Below the pieces are notes generated by a model, which did not search any database, was not told the origin of the DNA, and saw only the letters and a list, made by a program, of their open reading frames with translations. 16,994 bases of DNA from positions 1-16,994 of the forward strand of contig CAYMRB010000208.1 of NCBI GenBank assembly GCA_964392615.1, in the 5' to 3' direction. Both the position numbers and the translations under genes were made by a program. Origin of the DNA: CAYMRB01 sp964392615 (GTDB lineage: Bacteria > Planctomycetota > UBA8108). This document shows, piece by piece, positions 1-6,553 of the stretch; within the stretch, counting starts at the first letter, position 1, and each line of letters begins with the position of its first letter.

Positions 1-347
1 AGATTCAGCCGACGCTGGCCGAGCAGATCGGCCAGGACACGGCGATCCTGACTCTTGCCGGAAACTTCACCGTCGTGCCGGTTCAGCTGCCGATCGTCTC
101 GGTCACGAAGATCAAGACGACCGTCAACGTCCCGGACGGCGGCACGGTTCTTCTCGGCGGTTTGAAGCGAGAGGTTCACACCGACTCGTCGATCGGCCTG
201 CCGGCCCTGCGCCGCATTCCGATCGTCAACCTGTTCTTCGGAAGGAAGGGCACGTCGGCGCTGCGTTCGAACCTCTTCGTGCTGATCAACGCCAAGGTGA
301 CGGTGGTGCATGAGGAAGAGGAGAGGCTCTTCGGCACCGGCATCTGA
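1..347 (+). CDS. Secretin, C-terminal fragment (gene runs off the left edge)
   Basis: The reading frame is open from base 3 to a TGA at 345-347, giving 114 visible residues of the C-terminus. The fragment carries the signature end of a secretin barrel (GspD/PilQ type): VNVPDGGTVLLGGL, then a short loop, then PALRRIPIVNLFFG and the closing strand SNLFVLINAKVTVV. Secretins form ring-shaped outer-membrane channels for secretion systems and type IV pili. The N-terminal domains are outside the window, so the system cannot be named from this piece. It resembles the end of the complete secretin at 6554-9415 (VTVPNGGTVLLGGF, IGKIPILKNL, SLVILLTARIVNL), so the two are probably paralogues. It is followed by a strong stem-loop and then by an exported TPR gene on the same strand. 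The secretin call is secure; the specific role is unknown. Confidence 0.9.
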   Translation, partial: IQPTLAEQIGQDTAILTLAGNFTVVPVQLPIVSVTKIKTTVNVPDGGTVLLGGLKREVHTDSSIGLPALRRIPIVNLFFGRKGTSALRSNLFVLINAKVTVVHEEEERLFGTGI

Positions 348-358
348 TCGTCGACAGC

Positions 359-411
359 CGCTGCGAGTCGGTCACCTGCGCTCCTCAGGGCTCGGTGACC
401 GACTCGCGGCG
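359..411 (+). terminator. Strong stem-loop between secretin fragment and TPR gene
   Basis: Bases 359-376 pair with 394-411. All 18 positions pair, one of them (362 with 408) as a G-U wobble, and the loop is 17 bases (377-393). The core is gcgagtcggtcac against gtgaccgactcgc. No T-run follows the right arm (gatcgttcag), so it is not a classical intrinsic terminator. It lies 11 bases after the secretin stop and 30 bases before the next start. It may be a terminator without a U-tract, an mRNA-processing or stability hairpin that uncouples the two genes, or a binding site for a dimeric protein. The structure is certain; the function is inferred. Confidence 0.6.
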
Positions 412-441
412 ATCGTTCAGGGTGGCAAGGTTGGAACAGGA

Positions 442-3345
442 ATGACCAGAACGTCGCGACCACAACGAGCTCTGTCCCGCAGCTTCGCAGCTCTGGCTGC
501 GTGCTGCGTCGTGTGGCTCGCCGTGTCACCTCCTACCGACGCGGCTCGCCGCCGCCGGCAGGATGCGCGCGGCCAGGGCATGACGCTCGAGGACGAGCAG
601 TTCGCCGATGCACTGATCAAGGACCTGCGCTACTTCGATACCGCGAGGCGTTGGCTGCAGGGCTTGAAGAAGCGCCGGGGCGCGAAGGAGAACATGCTCG
701 CCGACGTCGACTCGCGGATGCTCGACATCCTGCAGGCGGAGGGCAAGCGCAAGGAGTACGACAAGGCGGTCGAGGCTTTCAAGAAGGCCTACCCGTGGCA
801 CCCGCGCGCGTCGCTCGGCTCGCTCGAGCTGATCGGCGGACGGCTCGGCGCCATCATCGACGCGCTCGACAAGGCGAAGCGCGAGACGGACGAGAAGAAG
901 GCCGCCGAGCAGCGCGCCGGCGCCAAGAAGCGCTTCGTCGACGAGGTCGAGAAGCCCTTCGACGCGCTCATCGAGAGTCTCGGGAAGGCCACCTCGAGCG
1001 ACGGCGGCAAGACCGAGATCCCCGAGAAGGTCCGCCAGCGCAACCACGCCGAGCTGACCCGCATCCGGGTCTATCGCGTCTACGCCGAGGCGCTCGCCGA
1101 GGACGACGCCGACCGCAAGCGATACCTCGAGAAGGGGCTCAAGCTGGTCGATGTCTACGTCGACGAGCGGTACGACTTCTACATCATGCAGTTCGATGCC
1201 CAGGTCGAGAAGGGGCTCTTCCTCCTCGCTCTGGAGCGCTACGAGGAGGCGGCCAGCGAGCTCGACCTGATCCTCGAAGCCGAGCCGCCGACGCGCGGGC
1301 CGTACCCGGCGCCGCTCGCGAAGGAGTTCCACAAGCTGCGCCTCAAGGCGGCGCTGTTCTCGGCGCGGGCGCTCAACGCGGCGAAGCGAAGCGACAAGGC
1401 CGCGCAGCTGCTGAAGTACAACATCTTCCGTCGGCCGCGCGTCCAGCTCGACGTCGACATCGACAAGGTCGAGACGGACGTCGACCTGCGCCAGTTCGCG
1501 GTCCTGACGCGTCTCGAGTACGGCATCGCGCTCGCGGCCTCCGGCGACCCGAAGGCGGGGATGGCGCAGATCCACGCGGTGATCTCGAAGTACGAGGGAT
1601 CGGATGACCCGAAGGCGAAGGCGTTCGTTATCGACGCCCGCTCGGCCATGGGCCGCATCTGGTCGTCCGGCAACGTCCAGCTGGCCGGAATGGACTACTA
1701 CCAGGTCGGCATCGGCCTGAAGGCTGCCCTCCAGTTCGAGGATGCCCTCGAGGCGTTTCAGAAGGCGCTCGCGACGCTGACGCCGCGCGAGCTCGCCAAG
1801 AACGCGCCGCTCGTCCTGAACGAGATGGGCGAGGTTTGCTTCTACCTCGAGCGCTTCGACGAGGCGGCCCTCGCGTACGACGAGCTGACGCGGTACTACC
1901 GCGGCGCGGCGAACTACAAGAAGGGCGCGAACAACTTCCCCGGCATGGTGGCGAAGGCCAAGCAGGAGCTCGGCGCCGCGTCGACGACGCACGTCGGCTT
2001 CAAGGAGCTGACCGAGCGCGCCGACAAGGTGCTCGAAGCCGCCGGTGGCCGCAGCGATATCCGTCGCTCGCGCCTCTTCAACGAGGGAGCGCAGAGAGAG
2101 GAGCAGGGCGACTGGGCCGGAGCGCGGAGTGTCTACGAGCAGATCGAGAAGGAAGAAGACGACCCCGCCGCTCTCGCCGACTTCTACCGCGCTCGGGCCT
2201 TGATCGGCTCGACGTACCTGCGCGAGTGGCAGAGGGTCACGAGAGAGGACCGCAAGGCGAAGTTGCGGGAGGAGTTCCCGAAGGTGATCGCCGAGCTCGA
2301 GGCGAACCTCCCCGATGCGCTCAAGATCGCCGACAAGGGGACCGGCGCCGCGGTCACGGCGCTGACGCTCGGCGAGCTGTACTTCAACACCGGGGAGCAC
2401 GACAAAGCCGTCGCGGCGCTGAAGCACTTCACCGAGGAGCTCGCGAACGACCAGTTCTACCGCTGCTCCGGGCTCGGCTACCTGATCGTCAACGCCGTCC
2501 GCGCCGGTCAGGTCGAGGGCGCGCCGGCTTGGTTCAGCGAGCTCGTCAAGAGCTGCAGCGACGACCCCGCCGTGCCCGCGGCGGCGTGGGAGCTCTCCGA
2601 GGACGCCGGCGGACGTGGCGACTCGAAGCGCGCCGCGTTCTACATGCTGCAGTATGCCGACCACCCGAACACGAAGGCGTCGCTGGACAACCTGCCGCTC
2701 GTCATGCGGATCGTCAGCGTGCTGCTCGAGGGCGGGCTGATCACGGACGCGCGACGCTATGTCGACGTGGCCAAGAACATCGAGAGCGCCGAGGCCGGCG
2801 ACCTCGAGCGTCAGCTCGTCTTCGTCGACGCGAAGATCGCGCTCGCCTCGAAGGACTACGACGGCGCGATCGTGAGCCTGCTGAAGTACGTCAAGGAGTA
2901 CGAGGTCCGCGGCGCAGAACCCGAGGACGCCTACGTCGCGCAGATGCTCGGCAAGGCTTCGATCGCGCGCGCCAAGGTTCGGGGCAAGGGCAAGGTCGGC
3001 TCCGGTACGCTGCAGAAGGCCGAGAAGTACTACGGCCACGCGGCGCGCTTGTTGAAGGCGCGCGTCGCGCAGCCGAAGCCCCCCGCGCCGCCGAGCGTCG
3101 TGCGGGACTACTGGCGCACCGCGTACCGCTACCTCGAGGTCAAGGGAGCCTTGGCCAGGCGCGGCGACCAGGACGCGTACGAAGAGATCAACATGTTCTG
3201 CAACGAGAACCGCTACCGCATCGAGGCGAGCGGTTTTGGGAAGTCCTTCCTCAAGATCTGGAACCGGGCCCGCGAGAAGATCGGCAAGAAGCCGATCGTG
3301 TTCTCGAAAAACGGCTCGAAGAACGGCGCGAAGGACGCGAAGTGA
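442..3345 (+). CDS. Large exported TPR-repeat protein
   Basis: This encodes 967 residues when read from ATG 442. The frame is open further upstream (an ATG at 310 exists), but that start would overlap the secretin gene and translate the stem-loop. ATG 442 has a purine-rich GGAACAGGA just upstream and gives a typical Sec signal: basic MTRTSRPQRALSR, then hydrophobic FAALAACCVVWLAV, then a likely cleavage near PTDAA. The mature protein is almost all helical, Lys/Glu/Ala rich, with TPR-like pairs such as LQFEDALEAFQKAL, LERFDEAALAYDEL, YFNTGEHDKAVAAL and LASKDYDGAIVSLL. TPR solenoids are protein-binding scaffolds, so a periplasmic assembly role is likely. There is no catalytic motif. It sits one base from the next TPR gene and upstream of exbB/exbD. 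The tail is Lys/Asn/Gly rich (residues from about 945). The precise partner is unknown. Confidence 0.85.
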   Translation: MTRTSRPQRALSRSFAALAACCVVWLAVSPPTDAARRRRQDARGQGMTLEDEQFADALIKDLRYFDTARRWLQGLKKRRGAKENMLADVDSRMLDILQAEGKRKEYDKAVEAFKKAYPWHPRASLGSLELIGGRLGAIIDALDKAKRETDEKKAAEQRAGAKKRFVDEVEKPFDALIESLGKATSSDGGKTEIPEKVRQRNHAELTRIRVYRVYAEALAEDDADRKRYLEKGLKLVDVYVDERYDFYIMQFDAQVEKGLFLLALERYEEAASELDLILEAEPPTRGPYPAPLAKEFHKLRLKAALFSARALNAAKRSDKAAQLLKYNIFRRPRVQLDVDIDKVETDVDLRQFAVLTRLEYGIALAASGDPKAGMAQIHAVISKYEGSDDPKAKAFVIDARSAMGRIWSSGNVQLAGMDYYQVGIGLKAALQFEDALEAFQKALATLTPRELAKNAPLVLNEMGEVCFYLERFDEAALAYDELTRYYRGAANYKKGANNFPGMVAKAKQELGAASTTHVGFKELTERADKVLEAAGGRSDIRRSRLFNEGAQREEQGDWAGARSVYEQIEKEEDDPAALADFYRARALIGSTYLREWQRVTREDRKAKLREEFPKVIAELEANLPDALKIADKGTGAAVTALTLGELYFNTGEHDKAVAALKHFTEELANDQFYRCSGLGYLIVNAVRAGQVEGAPAWFSELVKSCSDDPAVPAAAWELSEDAGGRGDSKRAAFYMLQYADHPNTKASLDNLPLVMRIVSVLLEGGLITDARRYVDVAKNIESAEAGDLERQLVFVDAKIALASKDYDGAIVSLLKYVKEYEVRGAEPEDAYVAQMLGKASIARAKVRGKGKVGSGTLQKAEKYYGHAARLLKARVAQPKPPAPPSVVRDYWRTAYRYLEVKGALARRGDQDAYEEINMFCNENRYRIEASGFGKSFLKIWNRAREKIGKKPIVFSKNGSKNGAKDAK

Positions 3346-3346
3346 G

Positions 3347-4366
3347 ATGAGAAGTACGAACGCGATGATCCGACCCTCAGTGAGTTTCCTCGGCGCCGCT
3401 CTCGCAGTCGCTATTGCGGTGGCGCCTTCCGTCGACGCTGACACGATCGTGCGCGTCAGCGGCAAGCCTCTGACCGACGTGCAGATCAAAGTCGCGCGTT
3501 GGGATCAGGTGAGCTTCGAGAAGGACGGGCGAACGCAGACTCTGTCCGGCGACCAGATCGCCTCGATTCAGCGCGCGTCATCCCTGATCTCGCGCGTCCG
3601 CAAAGCGCTCGACGCCGGCCAGTACAAGGAAGCGTCCGACGCCCAGAAGAGGGGGGTCGAGGGCTCGACGGGCTGGCAGAAGATCGAGCTCGAGTACCTC
3701 GGCGGCCTGATCTACCTGCGCGCCGGAGGCGACAAGAACTGGCGCAAGGCCGAGGCCGCGTTCAAGGCCTTCGTCGACGCGCACAAGGACGCGAAGGACT
3801 TCTGGGTGCCTCACGCGCTGCACGGACGCGCCCAGGCGTCGCTCGGCCTCGGTCGTGGCGGCACGGCCGGGCAGCTCTTCAAGCAGCTCGAGACCTACGG
3901 CGCGACGTGGACGTTGCGCGCCACGCTCGGACAGGCGAAGGCCGCGCTGCTCGACAAGAACTGGAACAAGGCGCGGCAGGCGTTCAACAAGGTCGCCAGC
4001 GACCGCCGCGCGCCGGAGTCGATCCAGCTCGAGGCGAAGGTCGGCCGTATCGAGGTGCTCGTGCGGCAGGAGCAGTACGATCCGGCGATCCGCGACCTCG
4101 ACAAGGAGTTCTTCGCGAATCCGGCCCCGAGCGAGCTCGCCTATACGGCGGCGCGCGCGCGCGCAACGCTGATGATGGGACTCGCGTACAAGAAAAAGGG
4201 CGGCAAAGAGGACATCGAGCGCGCCGAAATCTGGCTGCTGCGCACGGCCGTACTCTACGCGGCTCATCCGACGACATACAAGCAGGCGTGCTCGGAGCTC
4301 GCCGAAGTCTACGAGGCGCTCGGCCGCAACGATCGTGCCCAACAATGGAAGAGGCGCGGCGGATAA
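3347..4366 (+). CDS. Exported protein with small N-terminal beta domain and TPR-like repeats
   Basis: This encodes 339 residues from ATG 3347, which follows the previous stop by a single base, implying co-translation. A second possible start, ATG 3365 (MIRPSVSFLG), would also preserve the signal peptide. The N-terminus has a clear Sec signal (FLGAALAVAIAVAPSVDA) with cleavage near DADT. Residues of about 33-75 look like a short beta-rich module (IVRVSGKPLTDVQIKVARW, SFEKDGRTQTLSGDQI), as seen in small exported domains of otherwise TPR proteins. The rest is helical with TPR-like segments such as NWRKAEAAFKAFVDAH, NWNKARQAFNKVAS, EQYDPAIRDLDKEF and EALGRNDRAQQW. It is most likely a smaller periplasmic partner of the large TPR protein upstream. 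I do not recognise a named family. Confidence 0.82.
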   Translation: MRSTNAMIRPSVSFLGAALAVAIAVAPSVDADTIVRVSGKPLTDVQIKVARWDQVSFEKDGRTQTLSGDQIASIQRASSLISRVRKALDAGQYKEASDAQKRGVEGSTGWQKIELEYLGGLIYLRAGGDKNWRKAEAAFKAFVDAHKDAKDFWVPHALHGRAQASLGLGRGGTAGQLFKQLETYGATWTLRATLGQAKAALLDKNWNKARQAFNKVASDRRAPESIQLEAKVGRIEVLVRQEQYDPAIRDLDKEFFANPAPSELAYTAARARATLMMGLAYKKKGGKEDIERAEIWLLRTAVLYAAHPTTYKQACSELAEVYEALGRNDRAQQWKRRGG

Positions 4367-4393
4367 TCTGCGGTAACCGCCGGTAGGCGCGGA

Positions 4394-4450
4394 ACCGGCT
4401 CAGCCGGTATCATCGGTCGTTCTGAAACGAACGGCTTCTTCGAAGCGACC
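4394..4450 (+). promoter_or_regulatory. Structured leader upstream of exbB
   Basis: The 131-base gap before exbB contains several short hairpins. They are accggc (4394-4399) with gccggt (4403-4408) around a 3-base loop, cgttc (4418-4422) with gaacg (4429-4433), and gcttc with gaagc at 4434-4446. As an alternative, ggtcg (4415-4419) pairs with cgacc (4446-4450). The mutually exclusive pairings could allow attenuation or mark a transcript boundary, but no T-run follows. I could not identify a convincing -35/-10 pair in the gap. Confidence 0.35.
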
Positions 4451-4482
4451 ATCCCCCAGCAATCTACCCAACGCGGACGGTA

Positions 4483-4488
4483 AAGGAG
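4483..4488 (+). promoter_or_regulatory. Ribosome binding site of exbB
   Basis: AAGGAG sits 9 bases before ATG 4498. It is one of the two best Shine-Dalgarno matches in the window and fixes the exbB start at 4498 rather than the internal ATG at 4546. Confidence 0.75.
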
Positions 4489-4497
4489 AAATTCGTA

Positions 4498-5271
4498 ATG
4501 CTTCGCAGGCTCGTTTCCCGAGGGTCAAGGACCCTGTCGGGCGGCATGACCCGCCGGCAGGTTGGGCTCCTTCTGAGCGTCGCGCTCGTCGGACTCGGTT
4601 TGGCCTCAGTGGCGATGCCCGAGCTCGCCCTCGCACAGGAGGACGGAGCCGTGGAGAAGAAGAGCGCGTTGGACGCTCTTCTCGAGAGTGGCTTCATGGG
4701 ACTGGTGATCGTGCTGTGCTCCATTGTCGGAGTCGCACTGACGATCACTTTCGCGTTCCAGATTCGTCGCGACGTCCTGGTCCCGCCGGAGCTTCTAGGC
4801 CACGTCGAGCAGCTCTTCGAGGACGAGGACTACGAAGAGGCGTACCACGTCTGCGAAGCGAACCCGGCCTATCTGTCGGCGGTGATCGCTGGCGGGCTCG
4901 CGCAGATGGAGGACGGTCACGAGGCGATGATCGCGTCGATGGACGAGATCATTGACGCCGAGTCGACCAAGATGCACCAGAAGGTCGGTTACCTGTCGCT
5001 GATCGCGAATATCGCGCCCATGCTCGGACTGCTCGGAACGGTGTACGGAATGATCGTGACGTTCAACACGATCGCGAACTCGCCGGTCCAGCCGAGTCCG
5101 AAGGAGCTGGCCTCCGGTATCTCGATCGCGCTCGGTACGACGTTCCTCGGTCTGATCGTGGCGATCCCGATGGCCATCGTCTTCGTGTTCTTCCGCAACC
5201 GCGTGATCAACGTCGTCACCGAGGTAGCTGCGATCTCCGAGGAGCTCGTGGCGCGATTCAAGACGAACTGA
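4498..5271 (+). CDS. exbB: ExbB/TolQ/MotA-family proton channel protein
   Basis: This encodes 257 residues with the family layout. An N-terminal hydrophobic segment (about 22-40, ending ALAQED, signal-like) is followed by the first core membrane helix (68-88), a cytoplasmic stretch (about 90-160), and two membrane helices (about 168-189 and 207-233). The hallmark APMLGLLGTVYGMI at 173-186 and GISIALGTTFLGLIVAIP at 207-224 are present. ExbB-type proteins form an inner-membrane pentamer that conducts protons and drives movement of ExbD. The cytoplasmic part contains EDYEEAYHVCEANPAYLSAVI, usual for the family. The extra cleavable-looking N-terminus is not seen in E. coli ExbB and is reminiscent of planctomycete versions (from memory). 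Two exbD-type genes follow, but no TonB gene, so the work is probably delivered to something other than TonB receptors. Whether it is closer to ExbB, TolQ or AglR needs a tree. Confidence 0.93.
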   Translation: MLRRLVSRGSRTLSGGMTRRQVGLLLSVALVGLGLASVAMPELALAQEDGAVEKKSALDALLESGFMGLVIVLCSIVGVALTITFAFQIRRDVLVPPELLGHVEQLFEDEDYEEAYHVCEANPAYLSAVIAGGLAQMEDGHEAMIASMDEIIDAESTKMHQKVGYLSLIANIAPMLGLLGTVYGMIVTFNTIANSPVQPSPKELASGISIALGTTFLGLIVAIPMAIVFVFFRNRVINVVTEVAAISEELVARFKTN

Positions 5272-5290
5272 GTGCAGGCGAGCAAACCGC

Positions 5291-5329
5291 ATGACTAGTT
5301 CGGGTGGCCTGACGGAGAAGCGTCGATGA
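5291..5329 (+). CDS. Possible 12-residue leader ORF before exbD1
   Basis: An ATG at 5291 opens a 12-codon frame (MTSSGGLTEKRR) whose TGA overlaps the exbD1 start as ATGA (5326-5329), the same arrangement used between genes in the second half of the window. It would allow translational coupling. The Shine-Dalgarno upstream is weak and so short a frame can occur by chance. Confidence 0.2.
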   Translation: MTSSGGLTEKRR

Positions 5330-5862
5330 GCAGGAAGCACGAACATTCGTTCGAGATGAAGATGGAGATGACGCCGTTGATCGACTGCGTCTTCCTCCTG
5401 ATCATGTTCTTCATCCTGACGACGCAGATCACGGTGAACATCGAGGAGCTGACGCTGCCGTTCTCGATCGAGGGCAAGCCGAAGAAGCCGTCCGAAGTGG
5501 ACGAGAACGTCATGCTGATCCTCAACGTTCCCGCTGCCGACATGGAGAAGCTGAAGAACACGGCCGATCGCAAGGGCAAGATCATGTACAAGGGGAAGGA
5601 GCTGACGCCGCAGGAGCTCCACAAGGAGCTCAAGAAGGAAGTCGACTACGACAAGGCCCCTCAGCCCCTGGGCCGCGGCAGACCGCCCGAGATCGGTCCG
5701 AACAACGTCGAGCTCTCGCAGCTCGAGGTGCTGATCCGTTACGACAGAAACGTCCAAGCCGAGCACCTGCGCGAGATCTTCCAGGAGTGCCAGAAGGTGG
5801 GCATCTACAAGCTCAAGATCGCCACCATGCCGCCGCAGAGCTCGGCTGGGAAGGGGGGTTGA
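5326..5862 (+). CDS. exbD: ExbD/TolR-family protein, first copy
   Basis: This encodes 178 residues. A short cytoplasmic tail is followed by EMTPLIDCVFLLIMFFIL, the diagnostic ExbD/TolR segment: Asp20 is the membrane aspartate that carries protons, in a single helix of about residues 18-36. The periplasmic part (40-178) includes MLILNVP, RKGKIMYKGKELTPQELHKEL, and a last conserved block VLIRYDRNVQAEHLREIFQECQKVGIYKLKIA, all typical. It carries a linker of roughly 25 residues (DYDKAPQPLGRGRPPEIGPNN) between the last two blocks, so it is longer than the usual 130-150 residues. GGAG at 5314-5317 gives an 8-base spacing to ATG 5326. It ends three bases before the second exbD. Family assignment is secure; the cargo is unknown. 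Confidence 0.93.
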   Translation: MSRKHEHSFEMKMEMTPLIDCVFLLIMFFILTTQITVNIEELTLPFSIEGKPKKPSEVDENVMLILNVPAADMEKLKNTADRKGKIMYKGKELTPQELHKELKKEVDYDKAPQPLGRGRPPEIGPNNVELSQLEVLIRYDRNVQAEHLREIFQECQKVGIYKLKIATMPPQSSAGKGG

Positions 5863-5865
5863 TCG

Positions 5866-6444
5866 ATGGCCAAGAAGAAGGGCCGAAAATTCGTCATCGA
5901 CGAAGCGGAAGCGGACATGGAGATGACGCCGATGATCGACATCGTCTTCCAGCTCCTGATCTTCTTCCTGCTGTCGGCGAAGTTCATCGCGCTGGAAGGA
6001 CAGCTCGCGTCGTACCTGCCGAAGGACCGCGGCCTGCAGTCGTCGTTCTCCGAGATCGAGCTCGCGAACGTGACGTTCTTCCTCGATTGGGTCGACGACC
6101 AGCCGGAAGGTCGGGTCCGTTGCAGGACGATGGACTACAGGCCCTCCGGCGGCGGTGCGCGGATTCCGGTCTACGAGTTCAACACGGAGGACGGCCGTTT
6201 CAAGATCGCGTACGGCCCGCAGGCCGATGACGTGCACTACGGCTACCACGTGCCGAGCTTCAGCGACATGGAGAGCTACCTCCAGGACCGCCACTCGACG
6301 TATACGGGCGGCAGGACAGGATTACCCGTCACGATCAATGTCGAGGACAAGGTGCCGATGCAGATGGTCACGAACATCGTCGACTCCTGCGCACGCCTCG
6401 GCATATCGAACGTGACCATTGCCGCGAAGGAGGCGCCGTACTAG
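5866..6444 (+). CDS. exbD: ExbD/TolR-family protein, second copy
   Basis: This encodes 192 residues. DMEMTPMIDIVFQLLIFFLL holds the conserved proton-carrying Asp25 in a single membrane helix (about 23-41). The periplasmic domain differs strongly from the first copy. After ELANVTFFLDWV it has a long insert rich in Gly, Arg and Tyr (about residues 82-145, including HYGYHVPSFSDMESYLQDR) before the final ExbD block VPMQMVTNIVDSCARLGISNVTIAAK. Its ribosome site AAGGGGGG (5851-5858) lies inside the end of the first exbD, so the two are surely cotranscribed. One ExbB with two unlike ExbD proteins recalls AglR/AglQ/AglS of the Myxococcus gliding motor, a parallel in composition only. The unusual periplasmic insert may define the partner it contacts. 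Confidence 0.92.
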   Translation: MAKKKGRKFVIDEAEADMEMTPMIDIVFQLLIFFLLSAKFIALEGQLASYLPKDRGLQSSFSEIELANVTFFLDWVDDQPEGRVRCRTMDYRPSGGGARIPVYEFNTEDGRFKIAYGPQADDVHYGYHVPSFSDMESYLQDRHSTYTGGRTGLPVTINVEDKVPMQMVTNIVDSCARLGISNVTIAAKEAPY

Positions 6445-6538
6445 TGTGCGACAGACGGCACCAGGCGGCCCACGCGGTTTCGAACCGAATCAGACCACGA
6501 CATTCCGAGAGAAAACCCGAGGGAACGGAATCAGGTAC

Positions 6539-6544
6539 AAGGAG
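6539..6544 (+). promoter_or_regulatory. Ribosome binding site of the complete secretin
   Basis: AAGGAG lies 9 bases before ATG 6554. An ATG at 6545 directly abuts the AAGGAG and cannot use it, so 6554 is preferred. The 109-base gap after the second exbD otherwise holds only a 5-bp hairpin (6475-6487). Confidence 0.7.
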
Positions 6545-6553
6545 ATGGACACG

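Noticed and set aside
310..441. Upstream ATG (310) as the start of the large TPR protein
   Set aside because: It would overlap the secretin gene and translate the stem-loop, and it would bury a good Sec signal that begins at ATG 442.
526..3489. 987-codon open frame on the minus strand opposite the large TPR gene
   Set aside because: It mirrors the + strand gene; long antisense frames are expected in GC-rich DNA with strong codon bias. Its product is low-complexity Arg/Leu/Val/Asp with no recognisable domain, while the + strand has a signal peptide and TPRs.
6475..6487. cggtttcgaaccg, reminiscent of a tRNA T-arm
   Set aside because: No acceptor, D-arm or anticodon arm can be folded around it in the 109-base gap, so it is only a 5-bp hairpin.
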